Origin: Spirochaetales bacterium Spiro_04 | GTDB taxonomy: Bacteria > Spirochaetota > Spirochaetia > Sphaerochaetales > Sphaerochaetaceae | Length of the DNA stretch: 34,646 nucleotides | Direction of reading: 5' to 3' | Assembly: GCA_001604325.1 (NCBI GenBank) | Contig: LVBF01000001.1 | Span: forward strand, 1-34,646 | Shown: positions 1-8,989 of the stretch, in pieces | Numbering within the stretch: the first letter of the stretch is position 1 | How the letters are laid out: each line of letters begins with the position of its first letter | Notes under the pieces: model-generated | What the model was told of the DNA's origin: nothing | What the model saw: only the letters and a program-made list of their open reading frames with translations | Database searches by the model: none | Program-made: the position numbers and the translations under genes

Positions 1-1443
1 CTCATAGATGATGACGTTGGTGTCGACGGCCATGCCGAGGGTCAGGATCAGACCGGCGATGCTGGTCAATGTGACGGTGAAGTTGAAGGCACTGAGCACG
101 CTGACCATGATGAAGAGGTTGAGCAGCAGTGCCAGGTCGGCGACCAGACCGCTGATATGGTAGTAGCCGAACATGATCAATATGACCAGGGCGAAGCCGA
201 TGATGATCGCCTTCAAACCGGTCGAGACCGCATCCTCTCCGAGGGTCGCCCCGACCGCCTGCTGGCTGGAAACGATCAACTCGATCGGGAGGGCCGCGGT
301 GCGCAGCACGATGGCCAGGTCGTTGGCCTCCTGGGCGTTGAAGCCGGAGATCTGGACGCTGGAACGAATCCCTTCGTTGATGGTGGCCATCGCCTTGACC
401 TTGCCGTCCATGACGACGGCCAGCGTCTTGCCGACGTTGGTGGAGGTCAGCTTGTAGAAGATATCGCCGCCGAGGCTGTCCAGGTGGAAGTTCACCACCG
501 GGCGCCCGGTGATGCCATCGGTGCCGGTCGTGGCGCTCTCCAGGTGGGTTCCATCGAGGCCGATCTCCTCTTCGATGACCACATAGCGCTCAAGCTCGTC
601 GATGCCGTAGTCGTCGCTGACGTAGTAGCCAGCCGCGATCTTGCCGGCGGGGAGGAACTCGGGCTGCTTGAGGGCACCGGTGTCGGTGTAGACCTCACCG
701 GGGTTGGCTGCGTAGTACGCGGCCAATTGGGTGGTCAGCTCGGTGTCGACCATCTTGAAGACCAACGAACCCTTGCCACGGAGGAAGGAGTTCACCCGCT
801 CCGGGTCGGCCGCGCCGGGGATCTCGATGAGGATCTGGTCACTGCCCTGGAGCCGGATCACCGGCTCGCTGACGCCGAACTGGTCGATCCGCTTCTCCAG
901 AATCTCGATGTCCTGTCGAATCGCCGCATTGATTTCACTTGAGGAGGCGGCGGAGCCCTTCTTCGCCTCGTAGGCGGCGGTGTCCGCCTCCAAGAGGATG
1001 CTCATGCCACCGCGCAGGTCGAGACCCAGTTGCAGGGCCTTGTTCCCCAACGCCTTGGTGTTGAGCAGCGAGGTTCGATAGTACTCCTCGATGGCGTCGA
1101 ACATCGCCTGTTCATTGTAGAAGCCGCCAAAGAGCGTCTCAACGGTCCATTTCTTGGGAGTCGAGCGCTTGGTCGCCTTATAGGTCGCCTTTGCGCTCTC
1201 CTTGAGGAAGGAGAACTTGGACGGCAAGGCTGCACCAGCATCGGACGCCACCAACTCCTTCAGCTCCCTCAGATCCCGAGAGGCCTGCCCACGGGCATAC
1301 TCCTTGATCTGTACATTTGAGCCTGTTGCAAGCTCCTTGGTCTGCTGTGGCACAAACCCATACCACTTGATTGTGGGATAGAGGAAGTAGCCGCACAACA
1401 GAGCGACCGCCACGACAATCAACAGACGACTGCGTTTATTCAT
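1..1443 (-). CDS. secD: Protein translocase subunit SecD (C-terminal part runs off the window start)
   Basis: Minus-strand ORF from ATG at 1443: MNKRSRLLIVVAVALLCGYFLYPTIKWYGFVPQQTKELA..., SecD-like N-terminal TM and periplasmic region; next to yajC. Absent from the ORF track because it is open at the window edge. Confidence 0.9.
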   Translation of the reverse strand, partial: MNKRSRLLIVVAVALLCGYFLYPTIKWYGFVPQQTKELATGSNVQIKEYARGQASRDLRELKELVASDAGAALPSKFSFLKESAKATYKATKRSTPKKWTVETLFGGFYNEQAMFDAIEEYYRTSLLNTKALGNKALQLGLDLRGGMSILLEADTAAYEAKKGSAASSSEINAAIRQDIEILEKRIDQFGVSEPVIRLQGSDQILIEIPGAADPERVNSFLRGKGSLVFKMVDTELTTQLAAYYAANPGEVYTDTGALKQPEFLPAGKIAAGYYVSDDYGIDELERYVVIEEEIGLDGTHLESATTGTDGITGRPVVNFHLDSLGGDIFYKLTSTNVGKTLAVVMDGKVKAMATINEGIRSSVQISGFNAQEANDLAIVLRTAALPIELIVSSQQAVGATLGEDAVSTGLKAIIIGFALVILIMFGYYHISGLVADLALLLNLFIMVSVLSAFNFTVTLTSIAGLILTLGMAVDTNVIIYE

Positions 1444-1464
1444 GATACTCTCCGCCTTGCCTTC

Positions 1465-1986
1465 TTACTGCTCTTCCGTGGTCTCGATCTCGGCTTCGAC
1501 CTCAACCACCGCCTCATCCTTCTTCGCCTCGGGTGCCTTCTTGGCTTCGACCGCCTTCTTGCCCTTCTTCGCTGCAGCAGGGGCCGCTGACGTCTCGTCC
1601 TTGGCCTCGACTTCACCGCTCTCCTTCTTTTCCCGCTTCTTGGCGGCGGGGGCGGCAGGGGCGACTTCGCTCTTGGGCTTCACGATGGAATTGATGGCTG
1701 TGCGGGAAAACTCAAGACGGGTGTTGTCATCAACCTTGACAATGACGGAGTTCTCTTTGACCACCATCACCGTCCCGTGGATTCCTCCGATGGATACGAT
1801 CTTGTCCCCCTTCTTGATGGAGGCGAGCATATCCTTGGTCTCCTTGTCCCGCTTGCGCTGCGGACGGATGATCAAGAAGTAGAAAATGGCGATGATCAGA
1901 CCAAAGGTGATGAAGGTCGTCATCATCGAACCACCGGAACTGCTTCCCGCCTCCGGGGAAGCCATGGCACTCAGCATTGAAAACAT
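1465..1986 (-). CDS. yajC: Preprotein translocase subunit YajC with long charged C-terminal tail
   Basis: FGLIIAIFYFLIIRPQRKRDKETKDMLASIKKGDKIVSIGGIHGTV is the YajC signature; SD GAGGATACCCCC-ATG; upstream of secD. Confidence 0.95.
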   Translation of the reverse strand: MFSMLSAMASPEAGSSSGGSMMTTFITFGLIIAIFYFLIIRPQRKRDKETKDMLASIKKGDKIVSIGGIHGTVMVVKENSVIVKVDDNTRLEFSRTAINSIVKPKSEVAPAAPAAKKREKKESGEVEAKDETSAAPAAAKKGKKAVEAKKAPEAKKDEAVVEVEAEIETTEEQ

Positions 1987-2073
1987 GGGGGTATCCTCTC
2001 TTTACACATTGAAATCGGATGCAGAAAAGAGGAGCAGCAGATGATGCATCCAATTTTGTTGGTCATTCCAACC

Positions 2074-3723
<1,650 letters not shown>

Positions 3724-3783
3724 TCATTAAAGAATATGCTCAGAATATCGGGCGTTGGAGCAACCAAACGCCTACCGACATGT

Positions 3784-3812
3784 AACATACAAAGAAAAAA
3801 GCGGAGAAGCAA
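3784..3812 (-). promoter_or_regulatory. Candidate sigma70-type promoter for groL (TTGCTT-N17-TATGTT)
   Basis: Minus strand: TTGCTT (3807-3812), 17-bp spacer, TATGTT (3784-3789), about 75 bp upstream of the groL start. Confidence 0.4.
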
Positions 3813-3827
3813 GGGCAGGGAGAATAA

Positions 3828-4694
3828 TCAGGTAAGAATCGCCAAGAGCGAGCAGGCCAAGATGCTGGAGGAGGCATTGCTGAGCAGGTTCACCATATCG
3901 TTGTCGATCCACCTGATTCCTCGCTCCAGGCGCAGGGGCACCCCGTTTTTATGCGAATGCTCGGTCAACATCTCCCGCTCCTCATCCCAATAATGGGCCT
4001 GTACCGTCGCGCCGAGCACACTGTCGATCAGGCAGCCGAAGAAGGCGGCGGCGGCGATGACGCCCACCTCCTTCAGGCTCCCCCACACCGGGGGCAGGAG
4101 CAACGCCCAGGCGGTGAGGGCGATGAGGAGGGCGCCGAGCATCCCGCTGGCCAAGCCCAAGGGGCTCACCGCCCCGCTCAGGCCGCGCTTCATCGGTCGT
4201 CCGGTGATGATGGAGACCGGATCACGGCGACTGAGCACCCCGACATCGCCGGCAAAGGTATCGCTGGCTGCCTCAGCTACCGAAGCGGCGAACATCACCA
4301 GGTATGCCGGCTCCTGGCGATGGGCGTAGAGCAGTGCCCCGATGAGGGCGAAGAGGCCGTTGGCAAAGACCTGCATGGCATCGCGCCGCCCCCCCTTGGC
4401 TTGCATCGTCTCCATCTCTCTGCCCCGGATTCGTTTGGAGAGCTTGCCCAGCACCCCGGCGGCGATGAAGAAGAAGAGCAGGGTGAACAGAGCGCCGAAG
4501 CCCAGGATCCAGGTGGTGGAGAACCCCACCAAGAACGCGGCCAAAGCCCCGCTGAGGCTGAGTTGCCGGGCCCCATAGGCTGCGATCGCGATGAGGGCCA
4601 TGAGGGTGAGCAGGAGATAGAAGGAGATGGAGAGCGAGAAGAACCAGCTGTCGAGCAGTGCGGCCAGCGAGCCGTTGTGCGCCACCAGGTTCAT
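3828..4694 (-). CDS. DUF92 / VTE6-type membrane protein (phytyl-/isoprenyl-phosphate kinase-like)
   Basis: 288 aa multi-TM protein; GALAAFLVG..., SVAEAASDTFAGDVGVLS...PVSIITGRPMKRGLSGAVSPLG is typical of the DUF92 family; 4-nt ATGA overlap with the upstream gene. Confidence 0.8.
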   Translation of the reverse strand: MNLVAHNGSLAALLDSWFFSLSISFYLLLTLMALIAIAAYGARQLSLSGALAAFLVGFSTTWILGFGALFTLLFFFIAAGVLGKLSKRIRGREMETMQAKGGRRDAMQVFANGLFALIGALLYAHRQEPAYLVMFAASVAEAASDTFAGDVGVLSRRDPVSIITGRPMKRGLSGAVSPLGLASGMLGALLIALTAWALLLPPVWGSLKEVGVIAAAAFFGCLIDSVLGATVQAHYWDEEREMLTEHSHKNGVPLRLERGIRWIDNDMVNLLSNASSSILACSLLAILT

Positions 4695-5359
4695 ACGAGC
4701 ACCTCGATGAGGAGGGTCGCCAGCAGCGGGACGGTGAGGTTGTCCAGCCCAAAGGGGGTGAGCAACTCAACGACCGCGCTGATGAAGGCGACGGACAGCG
4801 CGATGAGGAGGAGGCGCAGCGGCGAAAGATCAGAGAAGAAGCAGAGCGCCACAGTGATGATGACCAGGCTGACCGCGAACATCGTCACGGTCCCGAGGTA
4901 CGACTTCTTGGAGACGTTGAACGGGATTTCACGCTTCCCCCACTTGGCTCCCACCAGCGCGGCCAGGCCATCGCCGTACCCCATGACCAGCACCCCGATG
5001 GTCGTCGAGAGCGGCCGTACCAGGCCCTGGTACTGCAGGATGGTCAAGATCACCAGCGTCACGGGAAAGTAGATCAGCCCCCAGTTGCGCTTGCGGTCAG
5101 AGAGACCCAACGCAGATCCCCAGTCGAGGAAGGTGAAGAGGCTGTTGAGGAGGATGAAGAGGATCGGGCCGATGAGGGCGTAGGAGAGGGTGTTGAAGTA
5201 ATGCAGAAGGATGAACCACCAGTTGGAGACGCCGATGTGGATGACTTTGCGCATCGACTCGCTTGAGATGGCGCACCACTTCTTCAGTGCGATGGCGAGC
5301 GCGATGACCAGGGCGAGGAATGGAAAGGAGATCAAGAGACCGACGATGTTGCTGTCCAT
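4691..5359 (-). CDS. Dolichol/phytol kinase-like (VTE5-type, CTP-transferase fold) membrane protein; start could be 5359, 5368 or 5371
   Basis: ESMRKVIHIGVSNWW (RKxxHI motif), VMGYGDGLAALVGAKWGK, KSYLGTVTMF typical of phytol/dolichol kinase-like proteins. The longest ORF reaches 5452 but its N-terminus looks non-coding. Confidence 0.75.
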   Translation of the reverse strand: MDSNIVGLLISFPFLALVIALAIALKKWCAISSESMRKVIHIGVSNWWFILLHYFNTLSYALIGPILFILLNSLFTFLDWGSALGLSDRKRNWGLIYFPVTLVILTILQYQGLVRPLSTTIGVLVMGYGDGLAALVGAKWGKREIPFNVSKKSYLGTVTMFAVSLVIITVALCFFSDLSPLRLLLIALSVAFISAVVELLTPFGLDNLTVPLLATLLIEVLV

Positions 5360-5439
5360 ACCCGACATCATGGTAGCGTTCGTCGGTAATTTCAAGCGGA
5401 GCGACGCCGTTTGAATCACAAAAGTGCACCGGCCAATAA

Positions 5440-5468
5440 TTGACAGCCACATGGGCCCGTGGTACCGT
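5440..5468 (+). promoter_or_regulatory. Candidate promoter of RRM gene (TTGACA-N17-TACCGT)
   Basis: Perfect -35 hexamer TTGACA at 5440-5445, 17-bp spacer, TACCGT at 5463-5468. Confidence 0.55.
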
Positions 5469-5623
5469 TTGGATGCTTTCGTTGTTGTGTTGCAGACCTC
5501 TTTTGCTTTGTGTTCGCCTGCGTTCGTTACTGGATGGATTTCGCTGACAGCTCAGAGTCCAAGACTGCTCCACCGAAAACAATATTACAAGACAGGCGTT
5601 GCAGTCTGCAAAGGATGCGTTGC

Positions 5624-5902
5624 ATGGCAAAGAAAATCTATGTTGGTAATATGAGTTACAAGACCAGTGAAGAGGAGCTGACGCAGCTCTTTGCCCAGTA
5701 CGGGACCGTGCTGAGCGCCAACATCATCATCGACCGGGAGACTCATCGGCCCAAGGGCTTTGGGTTTGTTGAGATGGAAGACGATGCCTCCGCTGAAGAG
5801 GCCATCGCACAGCTTGATGGAACGGAGTTTGGCGGACGGAACCTCCGGGTAAATGAAGCGATCGCGAAGAGCCACTCCGGTGGCGGTTCCTATCGTCACT
5901 GA
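5624..5902 (+). CDS. RRM-domain RNA-binding protein
   Basis: MAKKIYVGNMSYKTSEEELTQLFAQYGTVLSANIIIDRETHRPKGFGFVEMED...: RNP2 (IYVGNM) and RNP1 (KGFGFVEM) present; SD AAGGA at 5611-5615. The longer ORF start at 5459 is unlikely. Confidence 0.95.
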   Translation: MAKKIYVGNMSYKTSEEELTQLFAQYGTVLSANIIIDRETHRPKGFGFVEMEDDASAEEAIAQLDGTEFGGRNLRVNEAIAKSHSGGGSYRH

Positions 5903-5925
5903 CCCCTCGTACATCCAGTAACATC

Positions 5926-5952
5926 CGGGCTGCATCGCAGCCCGTTTCTTTT
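5926..5952 (+). terminator. Rho-independent terminator after RRM gene
   Basis: CGGGCTGC-ATC-GCAGCCCG (8-bp perfect stem) followed by TTTCTTTT. Confidence 0.85.
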
Positions 5953-5959
5953 GTCCGCC

Positions 5960-7819
5960 TCACCACGCCCCGCCGCCACCGCCTCCGAAGCCGCCGCCGC
6001 TGAAGCCCGACGAGCCGAAGGAGGAGTGGATGGGAGACCTGGTGCCACCCTTTGCGTGGCTGTAGACCGCCTTCTCCATGACCCCGGCGTGGAGGCGCGA
6101 CGAGAGGGCGCTGTAGAAGAGCGCATCGCTGATCGGCCGACTTGTCACGTACCACGAGGCCTGTTCGATGGCGATGCCCTTGAACTTCTTCGCCCACACG
6201 GTCTCCAGACCCAACACGATGGCGTAGCCGAGCACATGGTAGAAGAGCTGGGGGTCGCTCTCGACCATCAACTTCAGGCGCGGCTTCTCCACCGCCTTGA
6301 TGAACTCCATGTAGCCGGCGATCTGCTCAAGCTGCTGCTGGGCATAGGCGCTCCGCTTGGCGGTGACGGTGGTCAGCACCCCCAAGAGGAAGGGGGCCAC
6401 CACCTGAGCGAGGCTCATGACGGTGCTGAAGAACGCTCCTTGCCCCAAGAGCCAGGTATGGATGGCCAACGCGATCGCGAAGAGCGTGACGAGGAGCACG
6501 GCAGCGGCCACGTACTTGCTGATCCGCTTGACCTTCGAGCCGACCAGCCACGTTTGGCTGAGGCGGTGGGAGACAAGCAAGGCCATGGCGAAGCTGAAGA
6601 GGCCGAGACCGGCAAGCAGCACCAGCTCCCCCTCCCCATCGACGATGGAGGAGGAGAGAGCCAAGAGGATGGCGCTTGCGGCCCCGTAGAGGAGGGCGAA
6701 GGTACGCTTCTTCTCCGCGATGGGGTCACTCAGGCCCCGTTCGCCCTTGAAGAAAGCGCGCACCAGCTCCTTGACCTTCGTCATCGAGGCGGCGAAATTG
6801 CCCTTCTCCAGCTGCGAGAGCGTCACGGTCGTCCCATCGCCGGCGGCAAAGAATGCATCGAAGAGCTTCTTCTCATGTCCCTTCGCGCTCTTCAGCTCCT
6901 TGATCTTGGTGAAGGAGAAATCCTTCCGGCTTCGCTCCTCGATGGTCAGGTACCCCGCGTCGGCCCAGTAGAAGAGCATGCTCGTCAGATCCTTGTTGTC
7001 CACCACCCCATCGGCGAGGTAGCCGACCTCCAAGGGGCTGAGGCCGTCGGGGGCATCGTAGCGGACCACCGGCACGAAGAGCTCTTCGCGCCCATAGCGG
7101 AAGAAGAGCACCACGGCATGGGCCACCATCAGGGCGACGATGAGGAGGGCGGCGATCGAATAGAGAAGCGTGTGGTCAACGAAGGCTTCCACCTCGCTGA
7201 AGTACCCCTCGCTCATCTGCACCCGGAGGGTCAGCGCCTCGCCGGCCCTCAGGTTCTCCGCACTCCCCGTGATCGTACGCCCATCACTGCTGATGGTGTA
7301 TTGGCCCCGTTGCTTGGTCGAACCGTACGAGCCACCGGTGAGGAAGACCATCGATGGATCGACGGGCTTGGGGAAGGTCACGGTGAAGACAAACTCCTGG
7401 ACGGGGGCTTGCCACCCATCGCCGAGGAGGTTGTAGTAGAACTCATCGTATTCGTCGTTGCGGTCATCGCCGATGCGGTAGGTATAGGAGAGACGGTACT
7501 CCTGCAGCCCACTGACGGTCCGGTCGGCCGAGCCGAGGCGGAAGGTCACCCACCCACTGGAGACCGAGTCACGGGTGATGGGGTCGCTGCTCACAAGATT
7601 CTCGATCTCGGTTCTCACCTTGCCGAACTTGGTCGGGATCTCCCGATAGATACCGTGGTGCGGGGTGGAGAAGTTGGCCACGATCCGCTCCTCGATCCGG
7701 TAGCTGTTGTCCAGATCAACGGCTATGTTCACCCCAATGTGTTCAAAGCGGTAGTCCTGCGCCCCGAGGGAGCACAGGACCAGAACCAGCAGAGAGACAA
7801 GGAGCCGGGCTCGTTTCAT
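5960..7819 (-). CDS. DUF2207 family membrane protein
   Basis: 619 aa; signal peptide, N-terminal beta-rich domain (YREIPT...), TM helices, and C-terminal SSFGSSGFSGGGFGGGGGGAW tail characteristic of DUF2207. Confidence 0.9.
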   Translation of the reverse strand: MKRARLLVSLLVLVLCSLGAQDYRFEHIGVNIAVDLDNSYRIEERIVANFSTPHHGIYREIPTKFGKVRTEIENLVSSDPITRDSVSSGWVTFRLGSADRTVSGLQEYRLSYTYRIGDDRNDEYDEFYYNLLGDGWQAPVQEFVFTVTFPKPVDPSMVFLTGGSYGSTKQRGQYTISSDGRTITGSAENLRAGEALTLRVQMSEGYFSEVEAFVDHTLLYSIAALLIVALMVAHAVVLFFRYGREELFVPVVRYDAPDGLSPLEVGYLADGVVDNKDLTSMLFYWADAGYLTIEERSRKDFSFTKIKELKSAKGHEKKLFDAFFAAGDGTTVTLSQLEKGNFAASMTKVKELVRAFFKGERGLSDPIAEKKRTFALLYGAASAILLALSSSIVDGEGELVLLAGLGLFSFAMALLVSHRLSQTWLVGSKVKRISKYVAAAVLLVTLFAIALAIHTWLLGQGAFFSTVMSLAQVVAPFLLGVLTTVTAKRSAYAQQQLEQIAGYMEFIKAVEKPRLKLMVESDPQLFYHVLGYAIVLGLETVWAKKFKGIAIEQASWYVTSRPISDALFYSALSSRLHAGVMEKAVYSHAKGGTRSPIHSSFGSSGFSGGGFGGGGGGAW

Positions 7820-8367
7820 CAGAACTTCACCTCGACGCGGCTCTTGGCCTCTTCCTCGATGACCAAGTACTCCTTCTTGGAGAAGTGGAGGACCTTCGCC
7901 ACCAACGACGAGGGGAAGAGCTCGGTGAGGGTGTTGATCTGCTTGATGATGGCGTTGTAGTACTTGCGCGCACCGAGCAGCTGCTCCTCAATCTTCTGCA
8001 GCTGTTTCTGCAAATCGAGGAAACCTTGGTTGGCCTTCAGCTCCGGGTATGCCTCGCTGAGGGCGAAGAGGGAGCGCAGGGCCGAGGAGAAGGCCTTGTC
8101 CGCCTCATCGCGCGCCTCGAGCGTCGGAGAGGCGACCGCCTTGTTGCGTGCCTCGATGACCGCGGTCAGCGTCTTCTGCTCGTGAGATGCGTAGCCCTTG
8201 ACCGTCTCCACCAGATTGGGGACCAAGTCGTAGCGCTGCTTGAGGTGCGCATCGAGGGCCGAACCGGCCTCTTCGCTCTGGTTTTTCAACCGCACGTACT
8301 TGTTGTTCACCGAAATCACATAGAGGGCCAGCAGCACCACTATGGTAATGATAATGATAAGTGTCAT
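7819..8367 (-). CDS. LemA family protein
   Basis: 182 aa; single N-terminal TM, YNxLVRLKNQSEEAGSALDAHLKQRYDLVPNLVETVKGYASHEQKT is LemA-specific; SD CAGGAGG upstream; abuts the DUF2207 gene. Confidence 0.95.
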   Translation of the reverse strand: MTLIIIITIVVLLALYVISVNNKYVRLKNQSEEAGSALDAHLKQRYDLVPNLVETVKGYASHEQKTLTAVIEARNKAVASPTLEARDEADKAFSSALRSLFALSEAYPELKANQGFLDLQKQLQKIEEQLLGARKYYNAIIKQINTLTELFPSSLVAKVLHFSKKEYLVIEEEAKSRVEVKF

Positions 8368-8442
8368 CGTACTACCTCCTGATACACGTCACCGTTAGCA
8401 TGATACACCCCCTCTTCTCGGTCAAGTAGATACACCCACTTC

Positions 8443-8471
8443 TTGCTTTCGGTTCAATTCTGCTGTATCTT
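8443..8471 (+). promoter_or_regulatory. Candidate promoter of argR (TTGCTT-N17-TATCTT)
   Basis: TTGCTT 8443-8448, 17-bp spacer, TATCTT 8466-8471. Confidence 0.5.
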
Positions 8472-8500
8472 TATTCGTGTCCAACGCATATTTATTCACC
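8462..8500 (+). promoter_or_regulatory. Two tandem ARG-box-like sites (candidate ArgR operator)
   Basis: Compared with the E. coli consensus WNTGAATWWWWATTCANW: GCTGTATCTTTATTCGTG (8462-8479) and AACGCATATTTATTCACC (8483-8500), separated by 3 bp. Confidence 0.5.
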
Positions 8501-8515
8501 GAGGAGAAAGATACC

Positions 8516-8986
8516 ATGAGGGAACGACACAACCGACTTGCTGTTGTCAAGGAGTTGATCAAAAACAACCGGATCGACAACCAGGACATGTTGCTGGAGA
8601 TGTTGCGGGTCGAAGGGTACAGCGTGACCCAGGCGACCTTGTCACGGGACCTGAAGATGCTGAAAGTAGGCAAGATCAGCGACGGCTGGTCGGGCTACTA
8701 CTACAGCCTCCCGGACAGCGATCTGGTCAGTGAGTCGGAGAAGAGCTACATCCAAGATGTACGGCGCGGCATCCTCTCCATCGAGTTCAGCGGCAACTTC
8801 GGAGTGATCAAGACGAGGCCTGGCCACGCCAACTCGGTGGGCATCGCCCTGGACATCCTGGCGATTCCTGAGATCCTCGGCACCCTGGCAGGCGATGACA
8901 CGATCTTCATCATCCTGCGCGAGGGGATGAGCAAAGAGGACCTGCAGGAGAGCTTCAAGACCCGGATCCCCGAGATCGAGGAGTAA
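8516..8986 (+). CDS. argR: Arginine repressor family regulator ArgR
   Basis: MRERHNRLAVVKELIKNNRIDNQDMLLEMLRVEGYSVTQATLSRDLKMLKVGK (ArgR wHTH; SxTQATxSRDL) plus C-terminal hexamerization domain (GTLAGDDTIFIILRE). SD GAGGAG at 8501-8506 supports this start over 8477. Confidence 0.93.
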   Translation: MRERHNRLAVVKELIKNNRIDNQDMLLEMLRVEGYSVTQATLSRDLKMLKVGKISDGWSGYYYSLPDSDLVSESEKSYIQDVRRGILSIEFSGNFGVIKTRPGHANSVGIALDILAIPEILGTLAGDDTIFIILREGMSKEDLQESFKTRIPEIEE

Positions 8987-8989
8987 CGC

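Noticed and set aside
2041-2073. Weak hairpin GTTGG-TCATT-CCAAC after groL as terminator
   Set aside because: Only 5-bp stem and no convincing U-tract.
3951-5072. Plus-strand ORF opposite DUF92/VTE5-like genes
   Set aside because: Low-complexity E/G/Q/H-rich shadow ORF; minus-strand genes have coherent TM topology and motifs.
5951-7960. 669-aa plus-strand ORF antisense to DUF2207
   Set aside because: His/Glu/Gly-rich antisense shadow ORF; the opposite-strand DUF2207 protein has clear family features.
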